A DNA stretch of 64,000 bases, taken from NCBI RefSeq assembly GCF_000820515.1, contig NZ_JXDG01000058.1:186001-250000 (forward strand), in the 5' to 3' direction. The notes under the pieces were generated by a model, which was not told the origin of the DNA, did not search any database, and saw only the letters and a program-made list of their open reading frames with translations. Position numbers and translations under genes: made by a program. Positions 1-9,579 of this stretch are shown here, one piece after another (position 1 is the stretch's first letter; every line of letters begins with the position of its first letter). This stretch comes from Pseudomonas batumici. GTDB lineage: Bacteria > Pseudomonadota > Gammaproteobacteria > Pseudomonadales > Pseudomonadaceae.

Positions 1-2
1 AA

Positions 3-428
3 CCCCTGTCGCTGCTGATGATCGATGCCGATCATTTCAAGGCCTTCAACGACCGCCACGGCCACCCGGTCGGCGACCAGGCCCTACGGCAGCTGGCGCA
101 GGTGATCGGCGACAGCATTCGGCGTCCTGGCGACATGGCCGCGCGTTATGGCGGCGAAGAGTTCGCCGTGGTGTTGCCGGAAACCGACGAGCACGGCGCG
201 TTGAACCTGGCGCAAAAGATCCGGGCGGCCATGGCCGCACAGGCGCCCTTCAAGGGGGACGCGCAAGCGATCACCGTCAGCATCGGTGCCAGCACCACGT
301 CCCCGCCCAGCGAAGGCACGGTGGAGCAGTTGCTGCGCAAGGCCGACCAGGCGCTGTACCAGGCCAAGCACGAGGGCCGCGACCGGGCGGTGCATGCGAG
401 CCTCGCGCCTACAAGAACGCGGGCATAA
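3..428 (+). CDS. Diguanylate cyclase GGDEF domain, C-terminal part (5' end outside window)
   Basis: Only the end of this gene is in the window. The frame is already open at base 3 (PLSLLMIDADHF), which is the usual core start of a GGDEF domain, so the true start lies upstream. The active-site motif RYGGEEF is intact (GGEEF variant). An RPGD inhibitory-site motif sits five residues before it, so c-di-GMP synthesis with product inhibition is predicted. The C-terminal DQALYQAKHEGRDR block is typical of the family. The sensory N-terminus cannot be seen. It runs towards lpxC, and the two genes share one terminator hairpin. Confidence 0.9.
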   Translation, partial: PLSLLMIDADHFKAFNDRHGHPVGDQALRQLAQVIGDSIRRPGDMAARYGGEEFAVVLPETDEHGALNLAQKIRAAMAAQAPFKGDAQAITVSIGASTTSPPSEGTVEQLLRKADQALYQAKHEGRDRAVHASLAPTRTRA

Positions 429-430
429 AA

Positions 431-452
431 AAAGCCGCCCGAAGGCGGCTTT
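431..452. terminator. Bidirectional rho-independent terminator between the GGDEF gene and lpxC
   Basis: A hairpin aaagccgcc / cgaa / ggcggcttt has a run of A on its left that reads as a U-tract for lpxC on the minus strand, and TTT on its right for the GGDEF gene. It starts three bases after the GGDEF stop and about 25 bases after the lpxC stop. Confidence 0.85.
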
Positions 453-477
453 CAAGTACGACAAAAGGAGAGAGTCG

Positions 478-1389
478 TTACACGGCCGCAACGGGACGCA
501 TGTAAGAGATCGGCGCGGTGCTGGCGTCTTCGAAGGTCACCACTTCCCAGGCATCCTTCTGCTCGATGAGCTTGCGCAGGAGCTGGTTGTTCAGCGCGTG
601 ACCGGACTTGAAGCCCTTGAACTCACCAATCAGGCTATTGCCCAACAGGTAGAGGTCACCAATGGCGTCGAGGATCTTGTGCTTGACGAATTCGTCTTCG
701 TAACGAAGGCCGTCTTCGTTCAGTACACCATCCGAATCGACCACGATGGCGTTTTCCACACTACCGCCGAGTGCGAGGTTGTGCTTGCGCAGGTACTCGA
801 TATCACTCATGAAACCAAAGGTCCTGGCGCGGCTGACTTCTTTTACGAACGAAGTGCTGGAAAAATCCACGCTGGCACTCTGGATGCGGTCACGGAACAC
901 CGGGTGATCGAAATCGATCTCGAAGCTCACCTTGAAACCTTCGAAAGGCACGAAAGTGGCGCGCTTGTCGCCGTCTTCCACTGTGACTTCACGCAGGATG
1001 CGGATGAACTTCTTGGCTGCGTCCTGTTCTTCCAGGCCGGCAGATTGAATCAGGAATACGAAGGGTCCAGCGCTACCATCCATGATCGGGACTTCGGACG
1101 CGGAGAGCTCGACGTAGGCGTTATCGATGCCCAGGCCGGCCATGGCCGAGAGCAGGTGCTCCACCGTGTCCACCTTGACGTCACCGTTGACCAACGTGGT
1201 CGACATCGTGGTTTCGCCAACATTTTCCGCGCGAGCAGGAATCTGCACCACAGGGTCGAGGTCGGCACGACAAAACACGATGCCGGTATCCACAGGCGCT
1301 GGCTTGAGGGTCAGGTAGACCTTCTCGCCGGAGTGCAGGCCGACACCTGTGGCACGGATAATATTTTTCAGGGTGCGTTGTTTAATCAT
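478..1389 (-). CDS. lpxC: UDP-3-O-acyl-N-acetylglucosamine deacetylase LpxC
   Basis: This is the zinc-dependent deacetylase of the committed step of lipid A synthesis, acting in the cytoplasm. It is 303 residues, the normal family length. The two internally repeated domains are visible. The zinc ligand region DTVEHLLSAMAGLGIDN places His78, and KHKILDAIGDLYLLG carries the second His and the Asp ligand. It is the last gene of the dcw cluster, separated from ftsZ by about 110 bases that contain a promoter candidate, and it ends at a strong shared terminator. The ATG start with MIKQRTLKNIIRATGVGLHSG matches the family N-terminus. Confidence 0.97.
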   Translation of the reverse strand: MIKQRTLKNIIRATGVGLHSGEKVYLTLKPAPVDTGIVFCRADLDPVVQIPARAENVGETTMSTTLVNGDVKVDTVEHLLSAMAGLGIDNAYVELSASEVPIMDGSAGPFVFLIQSAGLEEQDAAKKFIRILREVTVEDGDKRATFVPFEGFKVSFEIDFDHPVFRDRIQSASVDFSSTSFVKEVSRARTFGFMSDIEYLRKHNLALGGSVENAIVVDSDGVLNEDGLRYEDEFVKHKILDAIGDLYLLGNSLIGEFKGFKSGHALNNQLLRKLIEQKDAWEVVTFEDASTAPISYMRPVAAV

Positions 1390-1441
1390 GGCATGGGCCG
1401 CTTCAGCGCAAATTGCGAACAGGTATCAACAAAGGCTGGCG

Positions 1442-1450
1442 ATAATAGCA
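1442..1450 (-). promoter_or_regulatory. Candidate extended -10 promoter for lpxC
   Basis: On the minus strand the ftsZ-lpxC gap reads TGCTATTAT, a TGN extended -10 element, about 55 bases before the lpxC ATG. No good -35 hexamer lies in front, which is usual for extended -10 promoters. It would let lpxC be expressed partly apart from the dcw operon. This is inferred from the sequence only. Confidence 0.45.
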
Positions 1451-1501
1451 GACCAGGCCTTTGCTGAACACCAATCACCCTAATACTCCTGATACATTCC
1501 A

Positions 1502-2695
1502 TCAATCAGCCTGGCGACGCAGGAAAGCCGGGATATCCAGATAGTCCAGGTCGTCCTGCGGGTTCATCTTCGCGGCAGTCGCAGCACCGGCCTGGGCCTG
1601 GTTGCGCATGACGGTCGGACGGTCGAGATCACGGTAGTTGACCGACGGCAGTTCCTGACGCGCCGGCGCGGGCGCCTGGGCGGCAGCCGACTGGCTGGTC
1701 TGCAGGGTGTTGTCGATGACCTTCACAGGCTTCTCGATACGCGCACCCAGGCCGGTGGCAACCACAGTCACGTGCAGCTCGTCGCGCATGTCCGGATCGA
1801 TCACGGTACCGACCTTGACCATCGCCGCTTCGGAAGCGAAGGCTTCGATGATGCTACCCACGTCGGAGTACTCGCCCAGGGACAGGTCGGGACCGGCGGT
1901 GATGTTCACCAGGATGCCGCGCGCGCCTTGCAGGTTGACGTCTTCCAGCAGCGGGTTGCGGATCGCCGCCTCGGTGGCTTCACGTGCACGGTTAGGACCG
2001 CTGGCGCAGCCAGTGCCCATCATCGCCATGCCCATTTCGCTCATCACGGTACGTACGTCGGCGAAGTCGACGTTGATCATGCCCGGACGCTTGATGATGT
2101 CGGAGATACCGCGAACGGCACCGGCCAGCACATCGTCAGCCTTGGCGAAAGCCGACAGCAGGCTTGCGTCTTTACCCAGGATGGTCAGCAGCTTCTCGTT
2201 GGGGATGGTGATCAACGAGTCGACGCTTTCGCTCAGCGCGCGGATGCCTTCATCGGCGATCTGCATGCGCTTGCGGCCTTCGAACGGGAACGGACGGGTC
2301 ACCACCGCAACGGTGAGGATGCCCATTTCCTTCGCCACTTCGGCAATGATCGGCGCCGCACCGGTACCGGTACCGCCACCCATGCCGGTGGTGATGAACA
2401 CCATGTTGGTGCCCTGCAGCACTTCGGCGATGCGCTCGCGATCTTCCAGCGCGGCCTGGCGACCGACTTCCGGGTTGGCGCCGGCACCCAGACCCTTGGT
2501 CACGCCGGTACCCAGTTGCAGGATAGTCCGCGCGCCAATGTTCTTCAGGGCCTGGGCATCGGTGTTGGCGCAGATGAACTCGACGCCTTCGATGTTGCTC
2601 TTGACCATGTGGTTAACGGCGTTGCCGCCGCCACCGCCTACGCCGATAACCTTGATTACCGGACTCTGTGGGACGTTGTCTACGAGTTCGAACAT
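1502..2695 (-). CDS. ftsZ: Cell division GTPase FtsZ
   Basis: This is the tubulin-like GTPase that forms the division ring. It is 397 residues. The nucleotide signature GGGTGTGAAP lies near residues 104-113, the T7 loop NVDFADVRTVMSEMG is present, and a variable linker rich in Ala and Gln leads to the conserved C-terminal peptide DYLDIPAFLRRQAD that binds FtsA and ZipA. A strong ribosome binding site (AAAGGAGAGG) precedes the ATG. It follows ftsA after 55 bases. Confidence 0.98.
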   Translation of the reverse strand: MFELVDNVPQSPVIKVIGVGGGGGNAVNHMVKSNIEGVEFICANTDAQALKNIGARTILQLGTGVTKGLGAGANPEVGRQAALEDRERIAEVLQGTNMVFITTGMGGGTGTGAAPIIAEVAKEMGILTVAVVTRPFPFEGRKRMQIADEGIRALSESVDSLITIPNEKLLTILGKDASLLSAFAKADDVLAGAVRGISDIIKRPGMINVDFADVRTVMSEMGMAMMGTGCASGPNRAREATEAAIRNPLLEDVNLQGARGILVNITAGPDLSLGEYSDVGSIIEAFASEAAMVKVGTVIDPDMRDELHVTVVATGLGARIEKPVKVIDNTLQTSQSAAAQAPAPARQELPSVNYRDLDRPTVMRNQAQAGAATAAKMNPQDDLDYLDIPAFLRRQAD

Positions 2696-2750
2696 GTTCC
2701 CTCTCCTTTCATTCTCTAGTTTTTTCGCCTACTTCTACTGCTTTGAAACT

Positions 2751-4016
2751 TTAAAAGTTGCCCTGGACCCAGCGTTTCAAACGCTCCAGTACAGGTGCTT
2801 TCTGATCTTCATCGCGATAGTCGTTTCTGTTGCCGCCGTTGTAGCCGGACAGGGAAATGCCGTCCGACTGCTTTTGCAGCCCGTACAGCAACAGCCCCAC
2901 CCCAGTTGAATAGATCGGGTTGCGGACCACGTCCGACAGGCCCTTGACCGTGTGCGGAACACCCAGACGCACCGGCATGTGGAAAATTTCTTCGGCCAGT
3001 TCGACCGCGCCTTCCATCTTCGAGGTGCCGCCGGTCAGCACGATGCCGGCCGGAATCAGGTCCTCGTAGCCGCTGCGACGCAGCTCGGCCTGGATCAGCG
3101 TGAACAGCTCGTCGTAACGCGGTTCCACCACCTCGGCCAGGGCCTGGCGGGACAGCTCGCGCGGCGGACGATCGCCGACGCTCGGCACCTTGATGGTTTC
3201 ACCGGCACCGGCCAGTTTCGCCAGGGCGCAGGCGTAGCGGATCTTGATCTCTTCGGCGTACTGGGTCGGAGTGCGCAGGGCCATGGCGATGTCGTTGGTC
3301 ACCTGGTCGCCGGCAATCGGGATCACCGCGGTGTGACGGATCGCGCCTTCGGTGAAAATCGCGATGTCGGTGGTGCCGCCGCCGATGTCCACCAGGCACA
3401 CGCCCAGCTCTTTCTCGTCGTCGGTCAGCACCGAGTACGCGGACGCCAGTTGCTCGAGGATGATGTCGTCGATTTCCAGGCCGCAGCGACGCACGCATTT
3501 CTCGATGTTCTGCGCCGCGTTCACCGCGCAGGTGACCACGTGGACCTTGGCTTCCAGACGGACGCCGGACATGCCCAGGGGCTCGCGCACGCCTTCCTGG
3601 TTATCGATCACGTAGTCCTGCGGCAGGGTGTGCAGCACCCGCTGGTCCGCCGGGATCGCCACGGCCTGGGCCGCATCCAGCACGCGCTCGAGGTCCGCCG
3701 AGCTGACTTCGCGATCACGGATCGCGACGATGCCGTGGGAGTTCAGGCTACGGATGTGATTGCCCGCCACGCCGACGAAGGCCGAGTGGATCCGGCAGCC
3801 CGCCATCAGTTGAGCTTCTTCCACGGCGCGCTGGATCGACTGCACGGTGGACTCGATGTTCACCACCACGCCCTTCTTCAGGCCGCGAGAAGGATGGGTA
3901 CCGATACCGACGATTTCCAGCGTGCCATCGGCCGCGACCTCGCCCACCAGCGCCACCACCTTGGAAGTGCCGATATCCAGTCCGACGATCATTTTGCCGC
4001 TTTGCACATTTGCCAT
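2751..4016 (-). CDS. ftsA: Cell division protein FtsA (actin-like membrane anchor of FtsZ)
   Basis: FtsA is an actin-fold ATPase that tethers FtsZ to the inner membrane. I chose the ATG at 4016 (MANVQSGKMIVGLDIGTSK, 421 residues) over an upstream in-frame start because an AGAGGCAGG ribosome site precedes it and the family N-terminus begins here. Phosphate-binding motifs VGLDIGTSKV and LVDIGGGTTDIAIF are clear, and the C-terminal RLKRWVQGNF is the membrane-targeting amphipathic helix. It starts 14 bases after the ftsQ stop. Confidence 0.97.
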   Translation of the reverse strand: MANVQSGKMIVGLDIGTSKVVALVGEVAADGTLEIVGIGTHPSRGLKKGVVVNIESTVQSIQRAVEEAQLMAGCRIHSAFVGVAGNHIRSLNSHGIVAIRDREVSSADLERVLDAAQAVAIPADQRVLHTLPQDYVIDNQEGVREPLGMSGVRLEAKVHVVTCAVNAAQNIEKCVRRCGLEIDDIILEQLASAYSVLTDDEKELGVCLVDIGGGTTDIAIFTEGAIRHTAVIPIAGDQVTNDIAMALRTPTQYAEEIKIRYACALAKLAGAGETIKVPSVGDRPPRELSRQALAEVVEPRYDELFTLIQAELRRSGYEDLIPAGIVLTGGTSKMEGAVELAEEIFHMPVRLGVPHTVKGLSDVVRNPIYSTGVGLLLYGLQKQSDGISLSGYNGGNRNDYRDEDQKAPVLERLKRWVQGNF

Positions 4017-4030
4017 GGTCCTGCCTCTTC

Positions 4031-4900
4031 TCAATTCTTCGCAACGGCGGGTTTGGCCGTCGCGGGCGCCACAGGTTCCCGCCATCCGACGGCCAGGCCG
4101 TTGGAGTAGCGCAGATCGATGCTGGCAATGTTCGTAATCTGTTCTTTCAACGTTTTTTCATAAATGGCAATGAAACGGCGCATCTTCTCGACCAGATGGT
4201 CGCGGCCCAACAACAGCTCGATCCCCGGCCCCGCGCTTCCCGCGCCGGTGGTCAGGAACCAGCTGCCCCGTTCACGCAGCTCCAACCGGGCAATCGAAAA
4301 GCCCAGCGGACGCAGCATCTGACTCAACACCTGATACTGCTGCATCACCTGCTGCTGGGCCCGCTGGGGACCGAACAGCTGCGGCAGATGTTCGTAGTTC
4401 GCCAGTTCCCGTGGCGCGAACGCCTGGCCCTGGTTGTTCAACAACGCCCCGTCGCCCCAGCGGGCCACCGGTAATTGCTCTTCCAGGCGGATCACCACCT
4501 GGTCCGGCCACACACGCCGGACCTCGGCGTGGGCGATCCACGGCATGGTTTCCAGCTCCGCGCGCATGCTCGCCAGGTCGATGGTGAAGAAGCTCGACGC
4601 GACGTACGGCGCGATCCGCTGCTGTACCGCCTGCTGGCTGATGTAGCTCAGGTCGCCCTGCACGTTGATCTTGCTGATCGGCCGATCCGCATAGGGCAAC
4701 AGGCGCTGGGCACCTTCGTAGGTACCGAAGCCCAGGGCCACCAGCAGTACCGGCCACATCAGGCTTTTCAGAAAACCGAAATTGGCTTTGGGCAGGCGCA
4801 CCGACATCGGCTCTTTAGCCACCATCCGGCTGGCACCCCGCTGCACCGGCTTGTTACGGCCGGAAGCGGGTGGCTGATGACGAATCTGCGCGCCGTGCAT
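4031..4900 (-). CDS. ftsQ: Cell division protein FtsQ
   Basis: FtsQ is a bitopic divisome protein that recruits FtsL and FtsB. The ATG at 4900 (MHGAQIRHQPP, 289 residues) has a GAAGAGG site eight bases upstream, so I prefer it to a TTG seven codons earlier. A cytoplasmic tail of about 55 residues precedes one membrane helix (FLKSLMWPVLLVALGFGTYEG), then a POTRA domain (ISKINVQGDLSYISQQAVQQ) and the beta domain. It begins four bases after the ddlB stop. Confidence 0.95.
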   Translation of the reverse strand: MHGAQIRHQPPASGRNKPVQRGASRMVAKEPMSVRLPKANFGFLKSLMWPVLLVALGFGTYEGAQRLLPYADRPISKINVQGDLSYISQQAVQQRIAPYVASSFFTIDLASMRAELETMPWIAHAEVRRVWPDQVVIRLEEQLPVARWGDGALLNNQGQAFAPRELANYEHLPQLFGPQRAQQQVMQQYQVLSQMLRPLGFSIARLELRERGSWFLTTGAGSAGPGIELLLGRDHLVEKMRRFIAIYEKTLKEQITNIASIDLRYSNGLAVGWREPVAPATAKPAVAKN

Positions 4901-4904
4901 AGGA

Positions 4905-5861
4905 TTAACCTCTTCCCTCAAAGCTTGCCGCCAGGATCGCCAGCACCAACTGCTGGAAATCCAGACCGGCTGCCCGTGCCGCCATGGGGACCAGACTGTG
5001 GTCGGTCATGCCCGGCGCGGTGTTGACTTCCAGGAACCAGAATTGTCCGTCGGCATCCTGCATCACGTCGGCCCGGCCCCAGCCGGCGATACCGAGCGCC
5101 TCGCAGGCCTTGGCCGTGAGGTCCATCAGTTCCTTTTCCTTGGTACTGTCGAGGCCACAGGGAATCCGATACTGGGTATCGGAAGCCAGGTACTTGGCGT
5201 CGTAGTCGTAGAACGAATGCGGGGTGCCGAGGGCAATCGGCGGCAGGATCTGGTCGCGCAGGGTGGCAATGGTGAATTCCGGACCTTGAATCCACTGTTC
5301 GACCAATACTTGCGAATCGTAGGTGGCGGCGGCTTTCCAGGCGGCGATCAGATCGTCGACGCAGGTCACCTTGGCCATCCCAATACTGGAGCCTTCATGA
5401 GCAGGTTTGACGATCAAAGGGAAACCCAGTTCCGCGCCGGCTGAAATACAGTCGGCCTCGCAGCCCAGCACGGCGTGACGCGGGGTCGGAATCCCCAGGC
5501 TGTGCCAGACCTGCTTGGTGCGCAGCTTGTCCATGGCCAGGGCCGAGGCGAGGATGCCGCTGCCGGTGTAGGGAATCCCCACGCACTCCAGCAAGCCTTG
5601 CATGCTGCCGTCTTCACCGCCGCGGCCGTGAAGGATGATAAAGGCGCGGTCGATCTTCTCGTTGAGCAGGCGTTGCAGCAAATCGTCGCCGACATCGATA
5701 CCGAAGGCGTCGACTCCAGCGCTTTGCAGTGCTTGCAGCACCGCGTTGCCGGACTTCAGCGACACCTCGCGCTCGGCGCTCTTGCCGCCGAACAGCACGG
5801 CGACGCGGCCGAAGGCTTTCGGATCGACGGTCGAGAACAGGTTGGCGTAGGCAGCACTCAT
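4905..5861 (-). CDS. ddlB: D-alanine--D-alanine ligase DdlB
   Basis: This ATP-grasp enzyme makes D-Ala-D-Ala for the peptidoglycan stem. From the ATG at 5861 it is 318 residues (MSAAYANLFSTVDPKAFGRV). That start overlaps the murC stop as ATGA and has AGGGGAAA upstream. Family motifs VAVLFGGKSAEREVSLKSG, the phosphate loop GRGGEDGSMQG and the metal-binding end WFLEVNTAPGMT are intact. Confidence 0.96.
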   Translation of the reverse strand: MSAAYANLFSTVDPKAFGRVAVLFGGKSAEREVSLKSGNAVLQALQSAGVDAFGIDVGDDLLQRLLNEKIDRAFIILHGRGGEDGSMQGLLECVGIPYTGSGILASALAMDKLRTKQVWHSLGIPTPRHAVLGCEADCISAGAELGFPLIVKPAHEGSSIGMAKVTCVDDLIAAWKAAATYDSQVLVEQWIQGPEFTIATLRDQILPPIALGTPHSFYDYDAKYLASDTQYRIPCGLDSTKEKELMDLTAKACEALGIAGWGRADVMQDADGQFWFLEVNTAPGMTDHSLVPMAARAAGLDFQQLVLAILAASFEGRG

Positions 5862-7312
5862 TTCGATTTCCCCTGGCTGGCTACGGCACTGACGAACAGC
5901 GGGCTGTTGAGCAGTTGCGGGGCAAGGCCACCGATATCGCCGGCGCCCTGGCACAGCAGAATGTCACCGGGCAGCAACAGCGGCTTGACCAGCGGTGCGA
6001 GGTCCACGCCACGCTCGATATAGATCGGGTCGAGCTGGCCACGCTGGCGAATGCTGCGGCACAGCTGGCGGCTGTCCGCGCCCGGAATCGCTTCTTCGCC
6101 GGCCGGATAGACTTCCATCAGCAGCAGGACATTGGCGTCGGCCAGCACCTGGACGAAATCGTCGTACAGGTCGCGGGTACGGGTGTAGCGGTGTGGCTGG
6201 TAGACCATCACCAGACGACGCTCCGGCCAGCCACCGCGCACGGCCTTGATCACCGCCGCGACTTCGGTCGGGTGGTGACCGTAGTCGTCCACCAGCATCA
6301 CGCTGCCGCCGTCCACCGGCAGTTCGCCGTAGACCTGGAAGCGTCGTCCAACGCCCTGAAAACCTGACAGCCCCTGGACGATAGCTTCGTCGCTGATGCC
6401 CTCGTCAGAGGCGATGGCGATGGTCGCCAGGGAGTTGAGCACGTTGTGGTTGCCCGGCATGTTCACCGACACGTCCAGCGGCTCGCGGTCGCGGCGCAGC
6501 ACGGTGAAGTGGGTCTGCATGCCGGCCTGGCGGATATTGATCGCGCGCACGTCGGCATCTTCGTGCACCCCGTAGGTCACGGTGGGACGGGCGATCTGCG
6601 GGAGGATCTCACGCACCACCGGGTCGTCCAGGCACACCACGGCCAGACCGTAGAACGGCAGGTTATGGAGGAACTCGACGAAGGTTTTCTTCAGCTTGCT
6701 GAAGTCGCCTTCGTAGGTGTCCATGTGATCGGCGTCGATGTTGGTGACCACGGCCACCATCGGCTGCAGGTGCAGGAAGCTGGCGTCGCTTTCATCGGCT
6801 TCGGCGATCAGGTAGCGGCTGGTGCCGAGCTGGGCATTGGTGCCCGCGGCATTCAGCCGGCCACCGATGACAAAGGTCGGATCGAGGCCACCGGCGGCGA
6901 ACACCGAGGCGATCAGGCTGGTGGTGGTGGTCTTGCCGTGGGTACCGGCGACGGCGATGCCGTGGCGATAGCGCATCAGCTCGGCCAGCATCTCGGCCCG
7001 AGGCACCACAGGAATACGCCGCTCCAAGGCCGTGGCGACTTCCGGGTTGGACTTGTTCACGGCGCTGGACACCACCAGCACATCGGCCTGGGCGGCGTTC
7101 TCGGCGCGGTGGCCGATATAGATGTGGGCACCGAAGGATTCCAGGCGCTCGGTCACCGGCGATGTCTTGAGGTCGGAACCGGAGACGTCATAGCCCAGGT
7201 TCAACAACACTTCGGCGATACCGCACATGCCCACGCCACCGATACCGACGAAGTGGATACGGCGGATACGGCGCATTTCCGGTTGCGGTATGGCTTTCTG
7301 ACTCTCAACCAT
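5858..7312 (-). CDS. murC: UDP-N-acetylmuramate--L-alanine ligase MurC
   Basis: MurC adds the first amino acid of the peptidoglycan stem. It is 484 residues from the ATG at 7312 (MVESQKAIPQPEMRRIRRIHFVG), overlapping the murG stop by eight bases. The Rossmann motif GIGGVGMCGIAEVL near the N-terminus and the ATP loop AGTHGKTTTTSL are intact. An in-frame start 14 codons upstream lies inside murG and lacks family similarity. Confidence 0.97.
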   Translation of the reverse strand: MVESQKAIPQPEMRRIRRIHFVGIGGVGMCGIAEVLLNLGYDVSGSDLKTSPVTERLESFGAHIYIGHRAENAAQADVLVVSSAVNKSNPEVATALERRIPVVPRAEMLAELMRYRHGIAVAGTHGKTTTTSLIASVFAAGGLDPTFVIGGRLNAAGTNAQLGTSRYLIAEADESDASFLHLQPMVAVVTNIDADHMDTYEGDFSKLKKTFVEFLHNLPFYGLAVVCLDDPVVREILPQIARPTVTYGVHEDADVRAINIRQAGMQTHFTVLRRDREPLDVSVNMPGNHNVLNSLATIAIASDEGISDEAIVQGLSGFQGVGRRFQVYGELPVDGGSVMLVDDYGHHPTEVAAVIKAVRGGWPERRLVMVYQPHRYTRTRDLYDDFVQVLADANVLLLMEVYPAGEEAIPGADSRQLCRSIRQRGQLDPIYIERGVDLAPLVKPLLLPGDILLCQGAGDIGGLAPQLLNSPLFVSAVASQGKSK

Positions 7313-8375
7313 GGGCCACCTCCAGGCAGATCTCGACCACGGTGCGGGTGGCATCTGGCTTGGCCAGACGGCGGGCGGTAAGCGCCATGCTGTTCAGTCG
7401 TTCCGGTTGCATCAAAACCTCTGTCAGGCGTGCCGCCAGGTCGGCGGCGCCAGTCGTTCTTTGCGGCAGCAGGAAGGCAGCGCCCTCCCCGGCCAGATAT
7501 TCGGCATTGCGGGTCTGGTGATCGTCGATCGCATGGGGCAAGGGCACCAGCAACGAGGGCAGACCGGCGGCGGCCAGTTCACTGACGGTCAAGGCGCCGG
7601 CGCGGCAGACCACCAGGTCGGCCCAGCCATAGGCTTGGGCCATGTCTTTGATAAAGGGCGCCACTTGCGCCTCGACGCCGACCGCCTGGTAGCGTTCGGC
7701 GGTGATTTCGTCGTGATTGCGCCCGGCCTGGTGGAACACTTCCGGGCGGTACTCGGCCGGCACCTGCGCCAAGGCTTCGGGCAACAGCTTGTTCAACGGC
7801 TCTGCCCCCAGGCTGCCGCCGAGGATCAGCAAGCGCGCGCGGCGTCCGGCCAGGGCCTGGCGCGGGGTTTCCAGGAACAGTTCGCTGCGCACCGGATTAC
7901 CGGTGGTCCGCCGTTTGCCCGAGGCGCCGAAGGTATTCGGGAAAGCTTCGCAGACCCGGGTCGCCAACGGCACCAGCAGCCGATTGGCGGTACCGGCCAC
8001 GGCGTTCTGTTCGTGAACGATCACCGGGATACCGGCCATCCGCGCGGCCACGCCGCCGGGGCCGGTGACGTAGCCGCCAAAGCCCAGCACGCACACGGGC
8101 TTGAGTTCACGCATGACCTTGCGCGCCTGCCACACCGCCTTGAGCAGGACGAACGGCGCCTTGAGCAACGACAGCTTGCCCTTGCCCCGCAGGCCGCTGA
8201 CCTGGATCAGATGCAGCGGCAGACCGGCACCCGGCACCAGGTCGTTCTCGATGCCACGCGGCGTGCCCAACCAGTGCACGTCGAAGCCCCGCGCCTGGAA
8301 TTCCCGCGCACAGGCCAGCGCCGGGAACACGTGCCCGCCGGTACCGCCGGCCATGATCAGCACTTTAGCGTCCAT
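7305..8375 (-). CDS. murG: UDP-GlcNAc transferase MurG (lipid II synthesis)
   Basis: MurG converts lipid I to lipid II at the inner face of the membrane. It is 356 residues from the ATG at 8375 (MDAKVLIMAGGTGGHVFPAL), whose glycine-rich loop is diagnostic. The C-terminal domain has ILGGSLGAEPLN and the UDP-GlcNAc site region VCRAGALTVSELAAAGLPS. It overlaps the end of ftsW by 11 bases. Confidence 0.97.
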   Translation of the reverse strand: MDAKVLIMAGGTGGHVFPALACAREFQARGFDVHWLGTPRGIENDLVPGAGLPLHLIQVSGLRGKGKLSLLKAPFVLLKAVWQARKVMRELKPVCVLGFGGYVTGPGGVAARMAGIPVIVHEQNAVAGTANRLLVPLATRVCEAFPNTFGASGKRRTTGNPVRSELFLETPRQALAGRRARLLILGGSLGAEPLNKLLPEALAQVPAEYRPEVFHQAGRNHDEITAERYQAVGVEAQVAPFIKDMAQAYGWADLVVCRAGALTVSELAAAGLPSLLVPLPHAIDDHQTRNAEYLAGEGAAFLLPQRTTGAADLAARLTEVLMQPERLNSMALTARRLAKPDATRTVVEICLEVAHG

Positions 8376-9579
8376 GGGGCGACTCCTCGGCGAAGTCGCT
8401 TTCATCGAACTCCATCTCTTCACTGCCCAGGTGGGTTCGACTCTCCCACTCGATACGCAGCAACAAGCCGAGACAGGCACAGCAGATCACCAGCGAACTG
8501 CCGCCGTAACTGAGGAACGGCAGGGTCAGGCCCTTGGTCGGCAACAGGCCGACGTTCACACCGATATTGATCAGGAATTGACCGATCCACAGGAACGCCA
8601 GGCCGTAGGCCATATAGGCGGCAAAGAACTGCTTGGCCTTTTCCGCCCACAGGCCGATGTACATGGCCCGCACACTGACGAAGACGAACAGCGCGACCGT
8701 GGCCAGCGAACCCACCGCACCCAGCTCTTCGGCCAGCACGGAAAACACGAAGTCGGTGTGGGCCTCGGGCAGGTAGAACTGCTTCTGCACGCTGTTGCCC
8801 AGGCCCACGCCGAGCCATTCGCCGCGACCGAAGGCGATCAGCGCCTGGGTCAACTGGTAGCCAGAGCCGAACTGGTCGGCCCAGGGGTCGGTAAAGGTGG
8901 TCAGGCGCGCCATCCGGTAGGGTTGCGCCTTGATCAGCACCACCACCGCCACCACCGCGAGCAGGACCATCAGGCCGAAGCGCAACAGCCCGACCCCGCC
9001 GAGGAACAGCATCGCCGCTGCCGCGCCCATCATCACCACGGTGGCCCCGAAGTCCGGTTCCATCAGCAACAGCCCGGCCATCGGCAGCAAGACGATGAAC
9101 GGCTTGAAGAAGCCCATCCAGCTTTCCCGCACTTCCTTCTGCCGCCGTACCAGGTAACCGGCGAGGTAGATCACCACGAAGACCTTGGCGACTTCCGAAG
9201 GCTGCACGTTGAAGAAGCTGAAACCGATCCAGCGCATCGAACCGTTCACCTCGCGACCGATGCCCGGCAGGAGCACCATGACCAGCAGGCCGAAGGCCCC
9301 CACCAGCATCATGAAACCCATGCGCTGCCAGGTGGCGATTGGCACCATCATGGTGGCGATGCAGGCGCCCAGGCCCAGCACCAGATAGATCAGGTGGCGA
9401 ATCATGTGGTACAGCGCATTGCCCGACTGCACGGCGGCGACTTCGGACGACGCCGAGGTGATCATCACCAGGCCCAGCCCCAGCAGCCCCAGGCAGCCGG
9501 CGAGCATCGCGAAATCGACGTCGATGCCATGCCCACTGATGATCGGCGACGGATAGGGCTTGAGAATGTTGAAATTCAT
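8365..9579 (-). CDS. ftsW: SEDS-family septal peptidoglycan polymerase FtsW
   Basis: FtsW polymerises lipid II at the septum together with FtsI. It is 404 residues with about ten membrane segments. The signature block at the end, NIGVNVGLLPTKGLTLPFLSYGGSS, is typical of SEDS proteins. The ATG at 9579 overlaps the murD stop. The acidic cytoplasmic tail EEMEFDESDFAEESPHGR is rich in Asp and Glu. Confidence 0.97.
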   Translation of the reverse strand: MNFNILKPYPSPIISGHGIDVDFAMLAGCLGLLGLGLVMITSASSEVAAVQSGNALYHMIRHLIYLVLGLGACIATMMVPIATWQRMGFMMLVGAFGLLVMVLLPGIGREVNGSMRWIGFSFFNVQPSEVAKVFVVIYLAGYLVRRQKEVRESWMGFFKPFIVLLPMAGLLLMEPDFGATVVMMGAAAAMLFLGGVGLLRFGLMVLLAVVAVVVLIKAQPYRMARLTTFTDPWADQFGSGYQLTQALIAFGRGEWLGVGLGNSVQKQFYLPEAHTDFVFSVLAEELGAVGSLATVALFVFVSVRAMYIGLWAEKAKQFFAAYMAYGLAFLWIGQFLINIGVNVGLLPTKGLTLPFLSYGGSSLVICCACLGLLLRIEWESRTHLGSEEMEFDESDFAEESPHGR

